Of a stretch of DNA of 64,000 nt, positions 20,719-30,260 are shown piece by piece. The translations under genes were made by a program, and so were the position numbers. The DNA comes from Massilia yuzhufengensis (GTDB lineage: Bacteria > Pseudomonadota > Gammaproteobacteria > Burkholderiales > Burkholderiaceae_D). Every line of letters begins with the position of its first letter. The stretch's first letter is position 1. The stretch spans positions 1 through 64,000 of the forward strand of contig NZ_FOLD01000011.1 of the NCBI RefSeq assembly GCF_900112225.1, read 5' to 3'. The notes below the pieces were generated by a model. The model was not told the DNA's origin and did not search any database. It saw only the letters and a list, made by a program, of their open reading frames with translations.

Positions 20719-23700
20719 TTACTGACGCGTATCCACCTGCACCAGCGGCTCGCTCACCGGCGCCTGCACCGGCTTGCGGGCACGGCCGACGCGTTGCGGC
20801 GGGTTGGCTTGCGCGGCGGCTTCCTGGGCCGCGCGCAGCTTTTCAGGATCGGTCGAGGCGAGCTGCAGACCCGCTTCGGACAGCGCGGCGCTCAGGTCGG
20901 CCGGCGCCTGGGTAGGGGCCGGGGCAGGCGCGGCGGCTACTGGCGCAGGCGCGGCTTCGACTGGCGCTGGCGCTTGCGCTGCCGGTGCCTCGATCACTGG
21001 CGCCGGTGCCGGCGCTGCCTCGACGACCGGTGCGACCGGAGCCGGTGCAACCGTCATCGACGCGGCGGTCGGGAACACCCATGGCGCCGGTTCCGCTGCT
21101 GCGACAGGCGCTGGCGCCGGAGCAGGTGCGGCCGGCGCAGGCGCTGCCGCAGCCGGGGCCGGTGCAGGTATGGCGACGACGACTGGTGCGGCTTCGGCCT
21201 TCGCCTTGGCGGCCATCGATGCCGAGGTCGGGAAGATCCACGGCGCCGGTTCGGTCGATGCTGGCGTGCCCTTCGGCGCGCCGGCTTTCGCTTCGGCGGC
21301 TACCTTGGCGGCTTCTTCGTCGGCGACCGGCGTGAAGGCTGGTGCGCCTTCGGTGCCTTCCGTCGATTCGACGCCTTCCGCTTCACGGTCGCGGCGGTTG
21401 CGGTTGCGGCCACCGCGGCGGCGGCGGCGGCGCGGCTCGTCGCCTTCGCCATCGATTTCCTCGCCGTCCGGGCCGGTAGAGGCCACTTTCACCGCGTGTT
21501 CCAGCGCGTCGCCGTGCGGGGTGGTGGTGGACAGTTCGTGCTCGTCCAGCGGGGCCGGGACGGCGTGCAGTTTCAGTTCTTCCGACTTCGCTTCGACCGG
21601 CTGGGCGGCGGCGCGCTCGCTGCGCTCGCCACGTTCACGCGGCTGGCGCGGTGCGCGTTCCTTGCGCTCGCCCGGCTCGCCACGTTCGGCGCGCGGAGCG
21701 GCCGGTGCGGCGCCCTCGACCTGCTCACGCGGCTCGCGTGGCTGGCGCGGCGGACGCGGTTCGCGTGGCGGACGCGCCGGCTTGGCTTCCAGATCGGCTG
21801 CCTTGGCGACGTCATCGGCCTTGCCACCCTCTTCACGATCGCGGCCGCCCTTGGCGCCACGCGGGTTGCGGGTGCGCTGGCCACGGCTGTTGCGGTCGCC
21901 ACGCTCGCCACCGGCTGGCGCCGCAGGCTTGTCGGCCACGACCGGGGCCGGGGCAGGGGCCGGCACGACCGGTGCGCCCATGAAGAAGTTGCGGATGCGG
22001 GCGAAGAAACCGGTCTCGGCAGGTGCTGCGGCAACCGGTGCCGGTGCGGCGCTGGCCGGGGCGGCGGTCTTGACCGGCTTGGCGGTTTCGCTGCGATCGA
22101 CCAGCGGGGCCGGCTGGGCCGGGGTGATGGTCTTGACGACGGCTTCCTGGCGCGGCTTGGCTTCTTCCTTCTGGCGCTTGGCGTAGGCCATGTCGGTGTC
22201 GGCAGCCGACTCCGCCATGGTGTAGCTGGCGTGAGCGTCTTCCAGGCGCGGGTCGTCGTGCTTGATGCGCTCGAGCTTGTAGTGCGGCGTGTCCAGGTGC
22301 TTGTTCGGGATCAGGATCACGGTGATGCGGTGGCGGTTCTCGATCTTGAGCACTTCGCCGCGTTTTTCATTCAACAGGAAGGCGGCGACGTCGACCGGGA
22401 CCTGCACGTGGATCGCGGCCGAATTCTCTTTCATGGCCTCTTCCTGGATGATGCGCAGGACTTGCAGGGCCGAGGATTCGGTATCGCGGATGTGGCCGGT
22501 GCCCGAGCAGCGCGGGCAAGTCACGTGCGAGCCTTCCGACAGCGATGGACGCAGGCGCTGGCGCGACAGTTCCATGAGGCCGAAGCGCGAGATCTTGCCC
22601 ATCTGGACGCGTGCACGGTCATGGTGCAGGGCGTCCTTCAGGCGGGTTTCCACCTCGCGCTGGTTCTTGGCCACTTCCATGTCGATGAAGTCGATCACGA
22701 TCAGGCCGCCCAGGTCGCGCAGGCGCAGCTGGCGCGCCACTTCGTCGGCGGCTTCGCAGTTGGTGTTGAAGGCGGTCGTTTCGATGTCGGAGCCGCGCGT
22801 GGCGCGCGCCGAGTTGACGTCGATGGACACCAGGGCTTCGGTGTGGTCGATGACGATCGCGCCGCCCGATGGCAGCGGCACGGTGCGCGCGTAGGCGGTC
22901 TCGATCTGGTGTTCGATCTGGAAGCGCGAGAACAGCGGCACGTCGTCGCTGTAGCGCTTCACGCGGTGCGCCATGTCGGGCATCACGTGCGACATGAACT
23001 GCTGCGCCTGTTCGTAGATGTCGTCGGTGTCGATCAGGACTTCGCCGATGTCGGGCTGGAAGTAGTCGCGGATCGCGCGGATGACCAGCGACGACTCTTG
23101 ATAGATCAGGAAGGCGCCCGTGGCCGACTTGCCGGCGCCTTCGATCGCGCGCCACAGCTGCATCAGGTAGTTCAGGTCCCACTGCAGTTCTTCGACGTTG
23201 CGGCCGATGCCGGCGGTGCGGGCGATCACCGACATGCCCTGCGGCAGGTCGAGCTTGTCCATGGTCTCGCGCAGTTCCTGGCGCTCTTCGCCTTCGACAC
23301 GGCGCGACACGCCGCCGCCGCGCGGGTTGTTCGGCATCAGGACCAGGTAGCGGCCCGCCAGCGAAATGAACGAGGTCAGGGCAGCGCCCTTGTTGCCGCG
23401 CTCTTCCTTCTCGACCTGGACCATGATTTCCTGGCCTTCGCGCAGCGCTTCCTTGATGGTGCAGTTGCGCACGTCCACGCCGTCACGGAAATACGTGCGG
23501 GCGACTTCTTTGAAGGGGAGGAAGCCGTGGCGGTCTTCGCCGTAGCTGACGAAGCAGGCTTCGAGGGAGGGTTCGATACGGGTGATGACACCCTTGTAGA
23601 TATTGGACTTGCGCTGCTCTCGTCCGGCTGTCTCAATGTCGATGTCGATCAGTTTTTGTCCATCGACGATCGCTACGCGCAGCTCTTCTTGCTGCGTAGC

Positions 23701-23721
23701 ATTAAACAACATACGTTTCAT
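20719..23721 (-). CDS. rne: Ribonuclease E
   Basis: A 1000-residue RNase E. It has an S1 RNA-binding domain (about residues 37-125), the catalytic core with the two expected metal-binding Asp segments ([15 protein letters not shown] and [10 protein letters not shown]), and the zinc-link motif [12 protein letters not shown] at about residue 404. From about 560 on it is a long disordered scaffold: Arg/Pro/Glu-rich ([14 protein letters not shown]-like) then Ala/Pro-rich. The scaffold contains a duplicated motif [13 protein letters not shown] / [13 protein letters not shown] separated by an Ala/Pro linker. RNase E starts mRNA decay and processes rRNA and tRNA precursors. The divergent neighbour is rluC, as in many gamma- and betaproteobacteria. 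Confidence 0.95.
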   Translation of the reverse strand: MKRMLFNATQQEELRVAIVDGQKLIDIDIETAGREQRKSNIYKGVITRIEPSLEACFVSYGEDRHGFLPFKEVARTYFRDGVDVRNCTIKEALREGQEIMVQVEKEERGNKGAALTSFISLAGRYLVLMPNNPRGGGVSRRVEGEERQELRETMDKLDLPQGMSVIARTAGIGRNVEELQWDLNYLMQLWRAIEGAGKSATGAFLIYQESSLVIRAIRDYFQPDIGEVLIDTDDIYEQAQQFMSHVMPDMAHRVKRYSDDVPLFSRFQIEHQIETAYARTVPLPSGGAIVIDHTEALVSIDVNSARATRGSDIETTAFNTNCEAADEVARQLRLRDLGGLIVIDFIDMEVAKNQREVETRLKDALHHDRARVQMGKISRFGLMELSRQRLRPSLSEGSHVTCPRCSGTGHIRDTESSALQVLRIIQEEAMKENSAAIHVQVPVDVAAFLLNEKRGEVLKIENRHRITVILIPNKHLDTPHYKLERIKHDDPRLEDAHASYTMAESAADTDMAYAKRQKEEAKPRQEAVVKTITPAQPAPLVDRSETAKPVKTAAPASAAPAPVAAAPAETGFFARIRNFFMGAPVVPAPAPAPVVADKPAAPAGGERGDRNSRGQRTRNPRGAKGGRDREEGGKADDVAKAADLEAKPARPPREPRPPRQPREPREQVEGAAPAAPRAERGEPGERKERAPRQPRERGERSERAAAQPVEAKSEELKLHAVPAPLDEHELSTTTPHGDALEHAVKVASTGPDGEEIDGEGDEPRRRRRRGGRNRNRRDREAEGVESTEGTEGAPAFTPVADEEAAKVAAEAKAGAPKGTPASTEPAPWIFPTSASMAAKAKAEAAPVVVAIPAPAPAAAAPAPAAPAPAPAPVAAAEPAPWVFPTAASMTVAPAPVAPVVEAAPAPAPVIEAPAAQAPAPVEAAPAPVAAAPAPAPTQAPADLSAALSEAGLQLASTDPEKLRAAQEAAAQANPPQRVGRARKPVQAPVSEPLVQVDTRQ

Positions 23722-24396
23722 TTTTATTAACTCCGCGGCCCGGGGGCCGTGTCATGCCCCGTTTGTAAGACGCGGCGAGGTACAGGGATGTACGCGGAGA
23801 AGGGAGCGTTGGAGGGGGGAATACCCGGGCGTGGGGCGCGGCGACGCTACGCGTCGCGGCCGCACAGGGCGCAAATGGAGCCGAACGTCATTGTCTACGC
23901 ACGCCGCAACCAGCGACTGTCCCGACTGCCACCACGTTGGGGTGGGCACGGCGGAATCAGCGAGGCGGTGTGCAACAACGAGCCAGACCGAGGCAGGCAC
24001 ATACCCCGGGCTTCGAACACCAGGCGATCAATCAGCCTTGACTCGGAAGCCTTCAGGTAATGCCTGCCAGGGGTCAGGCGGAAACGACAAGCGTTATCGA
24101 CACCATCACCCGGCGAGCCGCCAAAACAGGCGGCTTGCCGGTACTTATCCTTATAGATCCAAACAATCCAATCCTGCACTCATGCGCGCAACCCGATTAC
24201 AACTGCAGGTGCAACCCTGATTCGCGCCTGAATGTGCGTACACGTTTTTTTTCCATCGATTTCGCACTCGGCGGGGCCGATGGAGCGCGCCCCTGTGTAA
24301 AATATCGTTTTAATTCTTACACCAGCAGAGGTTTGACCGCCGCCTGTCGATTATATATTCAAAATGAAGGACTTAGAGAGAATTTCTGGGAAGACA
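23722..24396. other. rne-rluC divergent region, long rne leader
   Basis: 675 bp between divergent genes. It contains stable hairpins, including a long GC-rich palindrome around 23838-23866 (CGGCGACGC/GCGTCGCGG) and AGCCGCC-AAAACA-GGCGGCT at 24115-24134. No frame here looks like a gene. rne mRNAs of enterobacteria have long structured leaders through which RNase E limits its own expression; this region is the right size for the same, but that is inference. AT-rich boxes near 24300-24365 could serve rluC. Confidence 0.5.
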
Positions 24397-25386
24397 ATGC
24401 GAACAGCAGTACAGAGCGATGGACCTCCCCCTTCATCACAGCCGGCACTACAGGCCCAGTTCGTCACAATCGGCGAGGAAGAAGCCGGGCAGCGCATCGA
24501 CAATTACCTGTTGCGCGTCTGCAAAGGCGTACCCAAGAGCCATATTTACCGCATCCTCCGCTCGGGCGAAGTCCGGGTCAACAAGGGCCGCATCGACCAG
24601 CTGTACCGGCTCGTTGAAGGCGACCTGGTGCGCATCCCGCCGATCCGCATCGCCGAAAAAAGCAGCAGCCAGGCCGCGCCCGGCGCCGAATTCGCCGTCG
24701 TGTTCGAAGACGCGCACCTGCTCGTCATCGACAAGCCCTGCGGCGTGGCCGTGCATGGCGGCTCGGGCATCTCGTATGGGGTGATCGAGCAGTTGCGCGC
24801 GGCGCGGCCGGACGCCAAGTTCCTGGAACTGGTGCACCGCCTCGACCGCGAAACCTCGGGCCTGCTGCTCATCGCCAAGAAGCGCTCGGCACTGACCAAC
24901 CTGCACGACCAGATGCGCGACGGCGTCACCGACAAGCGCTACCTCACGCTGGTGGCGGGCGACTGGACCAACAAGCGCCAGCATGTAAAGCTCCCTTTGC
25001 ATAAATACACGACCGCCGACGGCGAGCGCCGCGTGGTGGTGCAGGCCGGCGGCCAGGAATCGCACACGGTCTTCAACCTCAAGCGCAAGTGGCCGCATGT
25101 CGCCCTGCTCGAAGCCGAGCTCAAGACCGGGCGCACGCACCAGATCCGCGTGCACCTGTCCGCGAGTGGCTTCCCGATCCTGGGCGACGAGAAATACGGC
25201 GATTTCGCCCTCAACAAGCAGCTGCAAAAGGCCAACAGCGAGCGCGGCGCGCTCAAGCGGATGTTCCTGCACGCCTACCAGATCACGTTTACGCACCCTG
25301 ACACGGGCCAGCCGCTGACGCTGCGCGCGCCGCTACCGGCCGAGTGCGACAAATTCTTGGTAAGCTTGGGCCAAGCTATGGCATAA
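24397..25386 (+). CDS. rluC: 23S rRNA pseudouridine synthase RluC
   Basis: A 329-residue RluA-family enzyme, with an N-terminal S4 RNA-binding domain (about residues 35-90, RIDNYLLRVCKGVPKSHIYRILR...) and a catalytic domain with HRLDRETSGLLL holding the catalytic Asp (about residue 145) and GRTHQIRVH. RluC modifies positions 955, 2504 and 2580 of E. coli 23S rRNA. Two starts are possible: ATG 24364 has no ribosome site; ATG 24397 follows a weak GGGAAG and is chosen. Its position divergent from rne is the classic arrangement. Confidence 0.93.
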   Translation: MRTAVQSDGPPPSSQPALQAQFVTIGEEEAGQRIDNYLLRVCKGVPKSHIYRILRSGEVRVNKGRIDQLYRLVEGDLVRIPPIRIAEKSSSQAAPGAEFAVVFEDAHLLVIDKPCGVAVHGGSGISYGVIEQLRAARPDAKFLELVHRLDRETSGLLLIAKKRSALTNLHDQMRDGVTDKRYLTLVAGDWTNKRQHVKLPLHKYTTADGERRVVVQAGGQESHTVFNLKRKWPHVALLEAELKTGRTHQIRVHLSASGFPILGDEKYGDFALNKQLQKANSERGALKRMFLHAYQITFTHPDTGQPLTLRAPLPAECDKFLVSLGQAMA

Positions 25387-25444
25387 ATGCCATTTTTGCA
25401 TGCACACAAACCATATGGAGCCGGCAGCAGCGCTGCCGACAAGA

Positions 25445-26104
25445 ATGCCAAGAAAGCAATTTGACCTGATCGTGTTCGACTGGGACGGCACACTGATGGA
25501 CAGCACGGCTGCCATCGTCCGTTGCATCCAGTCCGCCGCGCGCGACCTCGGTCTGCCCGTACCGAGCGATGCCTCGGCCTCGCACGTGATCGGCCTCGGC
25601 CTGGCCGAGGCGATGCAGGCCGTGCTGCCGGACATCGACCCCACCCTTTATCCGCGCATGGTGGAGCGCTACCGCTACCACTTCCTTACCAAGGACCATG
25701 AGCTGGTGTTGTTCAAGGGCGTGCGCGAGATGCTGAACGACCTCGCGCAGGAAGGTTATTTCCTGGCCGTGGCCACCGGCAAAAGCCGCGTCGGCCTGAA
25801 CCGCGCGCTGAATGCGGCCGGCCTGCTGAGCACCTTCGACGCTACCCGCTGCGCCGACGAGACATTCTCCAAGCCGCACCCGGCTATGCTGCAGGAACTC
25901 ACGCGCGAACTGGGCCAGACCCTGTCGCGCACCCTCATGATCGGCGACACCACCCATGACCTCATGATGGCCACCAATGCCGGCGCTTCCGGCGTCGCGG
26001 TCGAGTTCGGGGCGCATCCGGTGCACCAGCTGCAGGCCTGCCGCCCCTTGTTCTCGGCCCGCTCGATTCCCGAGCTGCATGCCTGGTTGCTGGAGAACGC
26101 GTAA
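25445..26104 (+). CDS. HAD-IA family phosphatase (phosphoglycolate phosphatase-like)
   Basis: A 219-residue haloacid dehalogenase-type hydrolase with all four motifs: FDWDGTLMDS (nucleophile and acid/base Asp), VATGKS, KPHP and IGDTTHDLMMA. The start is uncertain: in-frame ATGs at 25400, 25415 and 25445 all lack clear ribosome sites; 25445 (MPRKQFDLIV) places the first beta strand as in relatives. The gene is next to rluC, as is common in betaproteobacteria, followed 2 nt later by the Rieske gene. The substrate is not defined by the sequence. Confidence 0.88.
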   Translation: MPRKQFDLIVFDWDGTLMDSTAAIVRCIQSAARDLGLPVPSDASASHVIGLGLAEAMQAVLPDIDPTLYPRMVERYRYHFLTKDHELVLFKGVREMLNDLAQEGYFLAVATGKSRVGLNRALNAAGLLSTFDATRCADETFSKPHPAMLQELTRELGQTLSRTLMIGDTTHDLMMATNAGASGVAVEFGAHPVHQLQACRPLFSARSIPELHAWLLENA

Positions 26105-26106
26105 GG

Positions 26107-26493
26107 ATGACGCAAGATCGCGGCCTGTTCGTGTGCGATGCGGCCTTGCTGCTCGAGCGCGGCAAGGGCGTGCGTTTTCCGGTCATTGCCTTCGGGCATC
26201 CGGCGACGGGCTTTGTGGTACGGTATGACGGTAAACCTTTTGCTTACCTGAACCGTTGTGCCCATGTGCCGATCGAACTGGACTGGTCGCAGGGCGACTT
26301 TTTCGAGTCGAGCGGCTTGTACCTGATGTGCGCCACCCACGGTGCGGTCTACGAGCCCGCTACCGGCAGATGCGCGGGCGGCCCGTGCCGCGGCGGGAAG
26401 CTGCGGCCGATCGCCGTGCACGAGCACGAGGGCGGCATCTGGTGGCAGCCCGACGCCATGGTGCGGGCGCCCGCGGAAGGACACGCAGCTTAA
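26107..26493 (+). CDS. Small Rieske [2Fe-2S] protein
   Basis: A 128-residue Rieske-fold protein with both cluster-binding motifs: C-A-H in NRCAHVPIEL (about residue 51) and CATHGA (about residue 75). It has no oxygenase catalytic domain, so it is an electron carrier or assembly-type ferredoxin. It sits in a tight run rluC-HAD-Rieske-sppA. The natural partner is unknown. Confidence 0.9.
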   Translation: MTQDRGLFVCDAALLLERGKGVRFPVIAFGHPATGFVVRYDGKPFAYLNRCAHVPIELDWSQGDFFESSGLYLMCATHGAVYEPATGRCAGGPCRGGKLRPIAVHEHEGGIWWQPDAMVRAPAEGHAA

Positions 26494-26505
26494 ATTCTGG
26501 AATCT

Positions 26506-27507
26506 ATGAGCGACCAAACGAGTCACGACCATCCAGCCGAGCACAAGCTCGCCACCGACCCCAGCATCGGCAACTGGGAGCGCGCCACGCTCGAGAAGCT
26601 GGTGTTCGCCACCGTGCAGGAGCGCCGCTCGGCGCGCCGCTGGGGCATCTTCTTCAAGCTCGGTTTCCTGCTGCTGGGCGTGTTCGCCCTGTGGGCCTAC
26701 TACGACTTCACGGTGGGCGCCGGCGGCGACGAGAACCTGGGGCGCCACACCGCCTTAATCGAGATTAACGGCGAGATCGAAGCAGAAGGCAGCGGCGCGG
26801 CCGATACCGTGATTCCCTCGCTCAACAAGGCCTTCTCCGATTCCGGCTCGGCCGCGGTGGTGCTGCGCATCGACAGTCCTGGCGGCAGCCCGGTGCAGGC
26901 CGGCATCATCGTGGATGAAATCCGGCGCCTCAAGCGCGGCTATCCGGACAAGCCGCTGTATGTGGTGGTGGATGAGATCTGCGCCTCGGGCGGCTATTAC
27001 ATCGCCTCGGCGGCCGACCGCATCTATGTGAACAAGGCCTCGATCGTCGGCTCGGTCGGCGTGCTGATGGACAGCTTCGGCTTCACCGGCACCATGGACA
27101 AGCTCGGCGTCGAGCGGCGCCTGATGACGGCCGGCGAGAACAAGGGCTTCATGGATCCGTTCAGCCCGCAATCGGACAAGCACAAGGCGCACGCCCAGTC
27201 GATGCTCAATGAAATCCACCAGCAGTTCATCTCGGTGGTGCGGGCAGGGCGCGGCAAGCGCCTCAAGGAAACCCCGGAAACCTTCTCGGGCCTCTACTGG
27301 ACCGGCGCCAAGGCCGTGGAAATGGGCCTGGCCGACGGTTTCGGCACGGTCGACACGGTGGCGCGCGACGTCGTCAAGGCCGAGGACATCGTCGACTACA
27401 CCGCCCATGAGGGCTTGCCGGAACGTGTGCTGAAGAAATTCGGCGCGGCGGTCGGCAGTGGCGCCATCGATGCCGCCTACAAGGGAACTGTGCCGCGGGT
27501 TCGATGA
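26506..27507 (+). CDS. sppA: Signal peptide peptidase SppA (S49 family, short form)
   Basis: A 333-residue membrane-anchored S49 serine protease, with one helix at about residues 47-66 and a single protease domain. The nucleophile Ser lies in ICASGGYYIAS (about residue 164) and the general-base Lys in GENKGFMDPFSP (about residue 217). Short SppA forms have one domain per chain and assemble as larger oligomers to degrade cleaved signal peptides. It is last in the rluC-HAD-Rieske-sppA run. Confidence 0.92.
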   Translation: MSDQTSHDHPAEHKLATDPSIGNWERATLEKLVFATVQERRSARRWGIFFKLGFLLLGVFALWAYYDFTVGAGGDENLGRHTALIEINGEIEAEGSGAADTVIPSLNKAFSDSGSAAVVLRIDSPGGSPVQAGIIVDEIRRLKRGYPDKPLYVVVDEICASGGYYIASAADRIYVNKASIVGSVGVLMDSFGFTGTMDKLGVERRLMTAGENKGFMDPFSPQSDKHKAHAQSMLNEIHQQFISVVRAGRGKRLKETPETFSGLYWTGAKAVEMGLADGFGTVDTVARDVVKAEDIVDYTAHEGLPERVLKKFGAAVGSGAIDAAYKGTVPRVR

Positions 27508-27515
27508 CATTTTGC

Positions 27516-27543
27516 TTGCATCCTGCGGAACATGTTCTATATT
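27516..27543 (+). promoter_or_regulatory. Sigma-70-type promoter for a small RNA
   Basis: TTGCAT (27516-27521), 16-nt spacer, TATATT (27538-27543), just after the sppA stop. A start near 27550 would give a transcript of about 157 nt ending at the terminator at 27682-27706. Confidence 0.5.
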
Positions 27544-27549
27544 GTGTGT

Positions 27550-27706
27550 AGCGACTTGAAGGCGAGCCGACAACACTGTCAGCCTGGTGTTCACCCGGAT
27601 CGAGAGGCGCCCCCCACTGCACAGCGGTGCAGCTTCGAGAGAATTCAATTCCTCACAGTTGTGTTCCTTCTCAGGAAGTGGAAACGACGGCTCCGGCCGT
27701 CGTTTT
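27550..27706 (+). ncRNA. Structured small RNA candidate, possibly 6S-like
   Basis: A compact unit without coding signs, bounded by a promoter and a strong terminator. It folds on paper into an elongated bulged stem: ACTT/AAGT and GAAGG/CCTTC near the ends, AACAC/GTGTT next, a central unpaired region, and an apical hairpin CTGCAC-AGCG-GTGCAG. A long rod with a central bubble and a GGTGTTCACC element on the 5' side recall 6S RNA, which binds the sigma-70 holoenzyme. I cannot confirm the family without a covariance search; it may be another regulatory RNA or a processed 3' UTR of sppA. Confidence 0.45.
27682..27706 (+). terminator. Rho-independent terminator after the small RNA candidate
   Basis: A perfect 10-bp stem AAACGACGGC-TCCG-GCCGTCGTTT followed by a further T and a pyrimidine-rich stretch. 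Confidence 0.8.
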
Positions 27707-27729
27707 CATTTGGCGCTGTCACGGTGGAT

Positions 27730-28071
27730 TCAGGTGCAACTGCCGACCTGCTCGGCATCGCCCCCGGCCACCAGCCGCAGGCCGGTGCTGCGGGAAGGGC
27801 GGGGCTGGTCGCGCAGCGGTTCTTCTTCGTACTGGCTGAAGCCGCCGCGGTCGAGCCAGGCCTGGAAATCGCGGCGCGCGGCGCCATACCAGGCCGCGCG
27901 CAAGGCAGGGGTAGCGTGGTGCAGGTGGGGAATCTGGCCCCCGTTCTGCCAGCGCGCCAGGGCGAGCCGGGTCGGGAACAGGGCAGCGTGAAAGCGGGCA
28001 ATCTGGCGGCGCTCGGCAGGATCGGCTGCGAGGGGGAGCGTTCCATCGGTCGGTTGCGCGTTGGTGTGCAC
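27730..28071 (-). CDS. Small hypothetical protein
   Basis: A 113-residue protein with a GTG start preceded by TAGGAC. I do not recognise a family. It is soluble, rich in Arg, Ala and aromatic residues (HHATPALRAAWYGAARRDF) and ends AEQVGSCT. Codon use has the strong third-position GC of neighbouring genes, which favours a real gene. It is transcribed toward the small-RNA terminator and lies alone between sppA and rsuA. The function is unknown. Confidence 0.6.
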   Translation of the reverse strand: MHTNAQPTDGTLPLAADPAERRQIARFHAALFPTRLALARWQNGGQIPHLHHATPALRAAWYGAARRDFQAWLDRGGFSQYEEEPLRDQPRPSRSTGLRLVAGGDAEQVGSCT

Positions 28072-28348
28072 GGTCGTGTCCTATTGGTCTGGGCGGAGAT
28101 CTACGCGGTCGGGCTATGCAGTTCAGATATCCTCGGGTCGTTAGGCGGATTCCTAACGCGTTGAAGTCTATCAATAGGAAACTTCTGAAGCTTGACGCTC
28201 GTCAAATGTACAGATGCATCCGAGCCCGGCGCGAATACTTTACCCTTGGCATGGGGGGCGGTACTACGCGATCCGGGTAGGAATCTTGAAGGGAGCTGTA
28301 GGAGGGCAGTATAGGACCCGGCTGACCATTCTGGTAAAGTGGCGCCCC

Positions 28349-29062
28349 ATGAGCAAACTTTCCCTGGACCGCATCCTGCAATCGCAGGGATTCGGTACCC
28401 GCAAATACTGCCGCGCACTGATCGAGGACGGCGACGTGTCGGTCAACGGCGCGGTCGAAGACAATTACAAGGCCACCTTCGACACGGGCGACCTGGTGCT
28501 GACGGTATTCGACGAAGAGTGGCGCTACCGCGAGCACCTTTATCTCGCGCTGCACAAGCCGGCCAACTTCGAGTGTTCGCGCAAGCCCAGTCACCACCCG
28601 GGCGTGCTGACCCTGCTGCCGGAACAGTTCAGCTGGCGCGAGGTGCAGCCGGTCGGCCGGCTCGACCACGACACCACCGGGCTGCTGCTGATGTCGGACG
28701 ACGGTCCCTTCATCCATGCCCAGTCCTCGCCCAAGCGCCACGTCCCGAAGGTCTACCAGGCCAGCACCGCCGAGCCGGTGACCGAGGCGCTGGTGGCGCA
28801 ACTGCTGGCGGGCGTGCAGCTGCACGACGAGCCGGCCCCCCTGAAAGCCCTGTCTTGCATGCAGCGCGGCGAGCACCTGCTGGAAATCGTGCTGGAGCAG
28901 GGCAAGTACCACCAGGTCAAGCGCATGCTGGCCGCCGCCGGCAACCACTGCAGCGCGCTGCACCGCTCGCAGATCGGCGGCTTGGCGCTCGAGGCGCTCG
29001 GTCTGGCCGAAGGCGAATGGTGCTTCCTGGAAAAGGACCAACTGGACTTGCTGGTGCCGTGA
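28349..29062 (+). CDS. rsuA: 16S rRNA pseudouridine synthase (RsuA type)
   Basis: A 237-residue RsuA/RluB/E/F family enzyme, with an N-terminal S4 domain (residues 3-60, LDRILQSQGFGTRKYCRAL) and a catalytic GRLDHDTTGLLLMSDDG with the catalytic Asp at about residue 107. The C-terminal KYHQVKRMLAAAGNHCSALHR resembles RsuA, which makes pseudouridine 516 in 16S rRNA, more than the 23S-specific relatives. The ATG at 28349 begins MSKLSLDRIL; a longer in-frame start 45 codons upstream would add an atypical tail. Confidence 0.9.
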   Translation: MSKLSLDRILQSQGFGTRKYCRALIEDGDVSVNGAVEDNYKATFDTGDLVLTVFDEEWRYREHLYLALHKPANFECSRKPSHHPGVLTLLPEQFSWREVQPVGRLDHDTTGLLLMSDDGPFIHAQSSPKRHVPKVYQASTAEPVTEALVAQLLAGVQLHDEPAPLKALSCMQRGEHLLEIVLEQGKYHQVKRMLAAAGNHCSALHRSQIGGLALEALGLAEGEWCFLEKDQLDLLVP

Positions 29063-29183
29063 ATTTTGCCGCACTGCGGCATGCGGTGCGACACTATGTG
29101 AGGTTTTCCGCGAAACTCCGTTAGCAATCCGCCATGTCCTACGTTCGGGCATGGCGGCCGTATAGCCGTTTCCAAAGAAGACC

Positions 29184-30260
29184 ATGCACTTAAAAAAGAT
29201 TCCTGCAGCACTGCTTCCGCTCCTATTCGCCGCTCCCGCCGTCGCCCAACAACTCCCGCAGCAACTTGCCGATTGCGCCCAGGTCACCGGACAGGCCGAG
29301 CGCCTTGCCTGCTTCGACCGCCTCGCCGCCGCGCATGGGACCGCCCCAGGCGCGGCCCCGGCCGCCCCGGAAGTGGCCGCCGCCGCGCCGGGCCGGCAGC
29401 CCACCGCCTTCCCGACCAGGCCCCAGCCGGATGCGGCCGCGTCGGTGGACCCGGTGGTCGAGGCAGCCGCCGAATACACCATGGATGGCCATTGGGAGCT
29501 GGGCGAAAAACATCGCCGCGGCACCTTCGTATTCCGCCCGCATAATCCGAACTACCTGGTGGCGAACCGGTCCTACCGCCCGAACGAAGCCCCGTACCGC
29601 GCATTGCGCGCCGAGGATTTCACCGGCAAGCTGTCCCACGCCGAACTGGAATTCCAGCTCGGCTTCAAGATGAAGGCCGTCGAAACCGCCTTCGAACTGC
29701 CGGTGGACGTCTGGTTTGGCTATACCCAGAACAGCTTCTGGCAGGCCGGCAACCGCGCCGCCTCGAGTCCTTTCCGCGAGACCAACTACCAGCCGGAGGT
29801 GATGGTCGTGACGCCGCTGAACGTCAGCGTGCTTGGCGCCAACCTGAAATTCCTGAACCTGGGTTTCGTGCATCAGTCCAACGGGCAGTCAGCCAGCCTG
29901 TCGCGCAGCTGGAACCGCTTCTACGCCCAGGTCGGCCTCGAACGGGGCCCGCTGAGCATGACGGCGCGGGTATGGAAGCGCGTCAACGAGTCGCTCGACG
30001 AGGATAACAACCCCGACATCGCCGACTACCTGGGCCATGGCGAGCTGACCGGCACCTACCGCATGGACGGGCATGAGTTTTCGGCACTGCTGCGGCGCAA
30101 CCTGCACACGAAAAAGGGCGCGACCCAGCTCGGCTGGGCCTTCCCGCTGGCCGGTCCGCTCAAGGGGTACGTGCACTGGTTCTCCGGTTATGGCCAGAGC
30201 CTGATCGACTATAACTACTTCCAGCGCAGCATCGGCGCCGGGGTGATGGTCAAGTACTAG
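29184..30260 (+). CDS. pldA: Outer-membrane phospholipase A
   Basis: A 358-residue OMPLA family protein with a signal peptide (residues 1-21, cut after AVAQ). After a low-complexity Ala/Pro linker (about 50-95) comes a 12-strand barrel domain. Catalytic features match E. coli PldA: GFVHQSNGQ (His and Ser), then SRSWNRFYAQ with the Asn of the His-Ser-Asn triad, and the YTQNSFWQ and FRETNYQPEV segments. It hydrolyses phospholipids in the outer leaflet after envelope damage. The stop TAG abuts the end of an IS remnant. Confidence 0.93.
   Translation: MHLKKIPAALLPLLFAAPAVAQQLPQQLADCAQVTGQAERLACFDRLAAAHGTAPGAAPAAPEVAAAAPGRQPTAFPTRPQPDAAASVDPVVEAAAEYTMDGHWELGEKHRRGTFVFRPHNPNYLVANRSYRPNEAPYRALRAEDFTGKLSHAELEFQLGFKMKAVETAFELPVDVWFGYTQNSFWQAGNRAASSPFRETNYQPEVMVVTPLNVSVLGANLKFLNLGFVHQSNGQSASLSRSWNRFYAQVGLERGPLSMTARVWKRVNESLDEDNNPDIADYLGHGELTGTYRMDGHEFSALLRRNLHTKKGATQLGWAFPLAGPLKGYVHWFSGYGQSLIDYNYFQRSIGAGVMVKY

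Noticed and set aside
23752-24220. Short frames in the rne leader
   Set aside because: No ribosome sites, no family features and overlapping frames on both strands; the stretch is better explained as a structured untranslated leader.
27712-27722. GGCGCTGTCAC, the same 11 bp as the end of the IS1595 fragments
   Set aside because: The bases beyond the 11-mer do not match the element. A chance match of this length in 64 kb is not rare enough, so I do not call a solo IS end.
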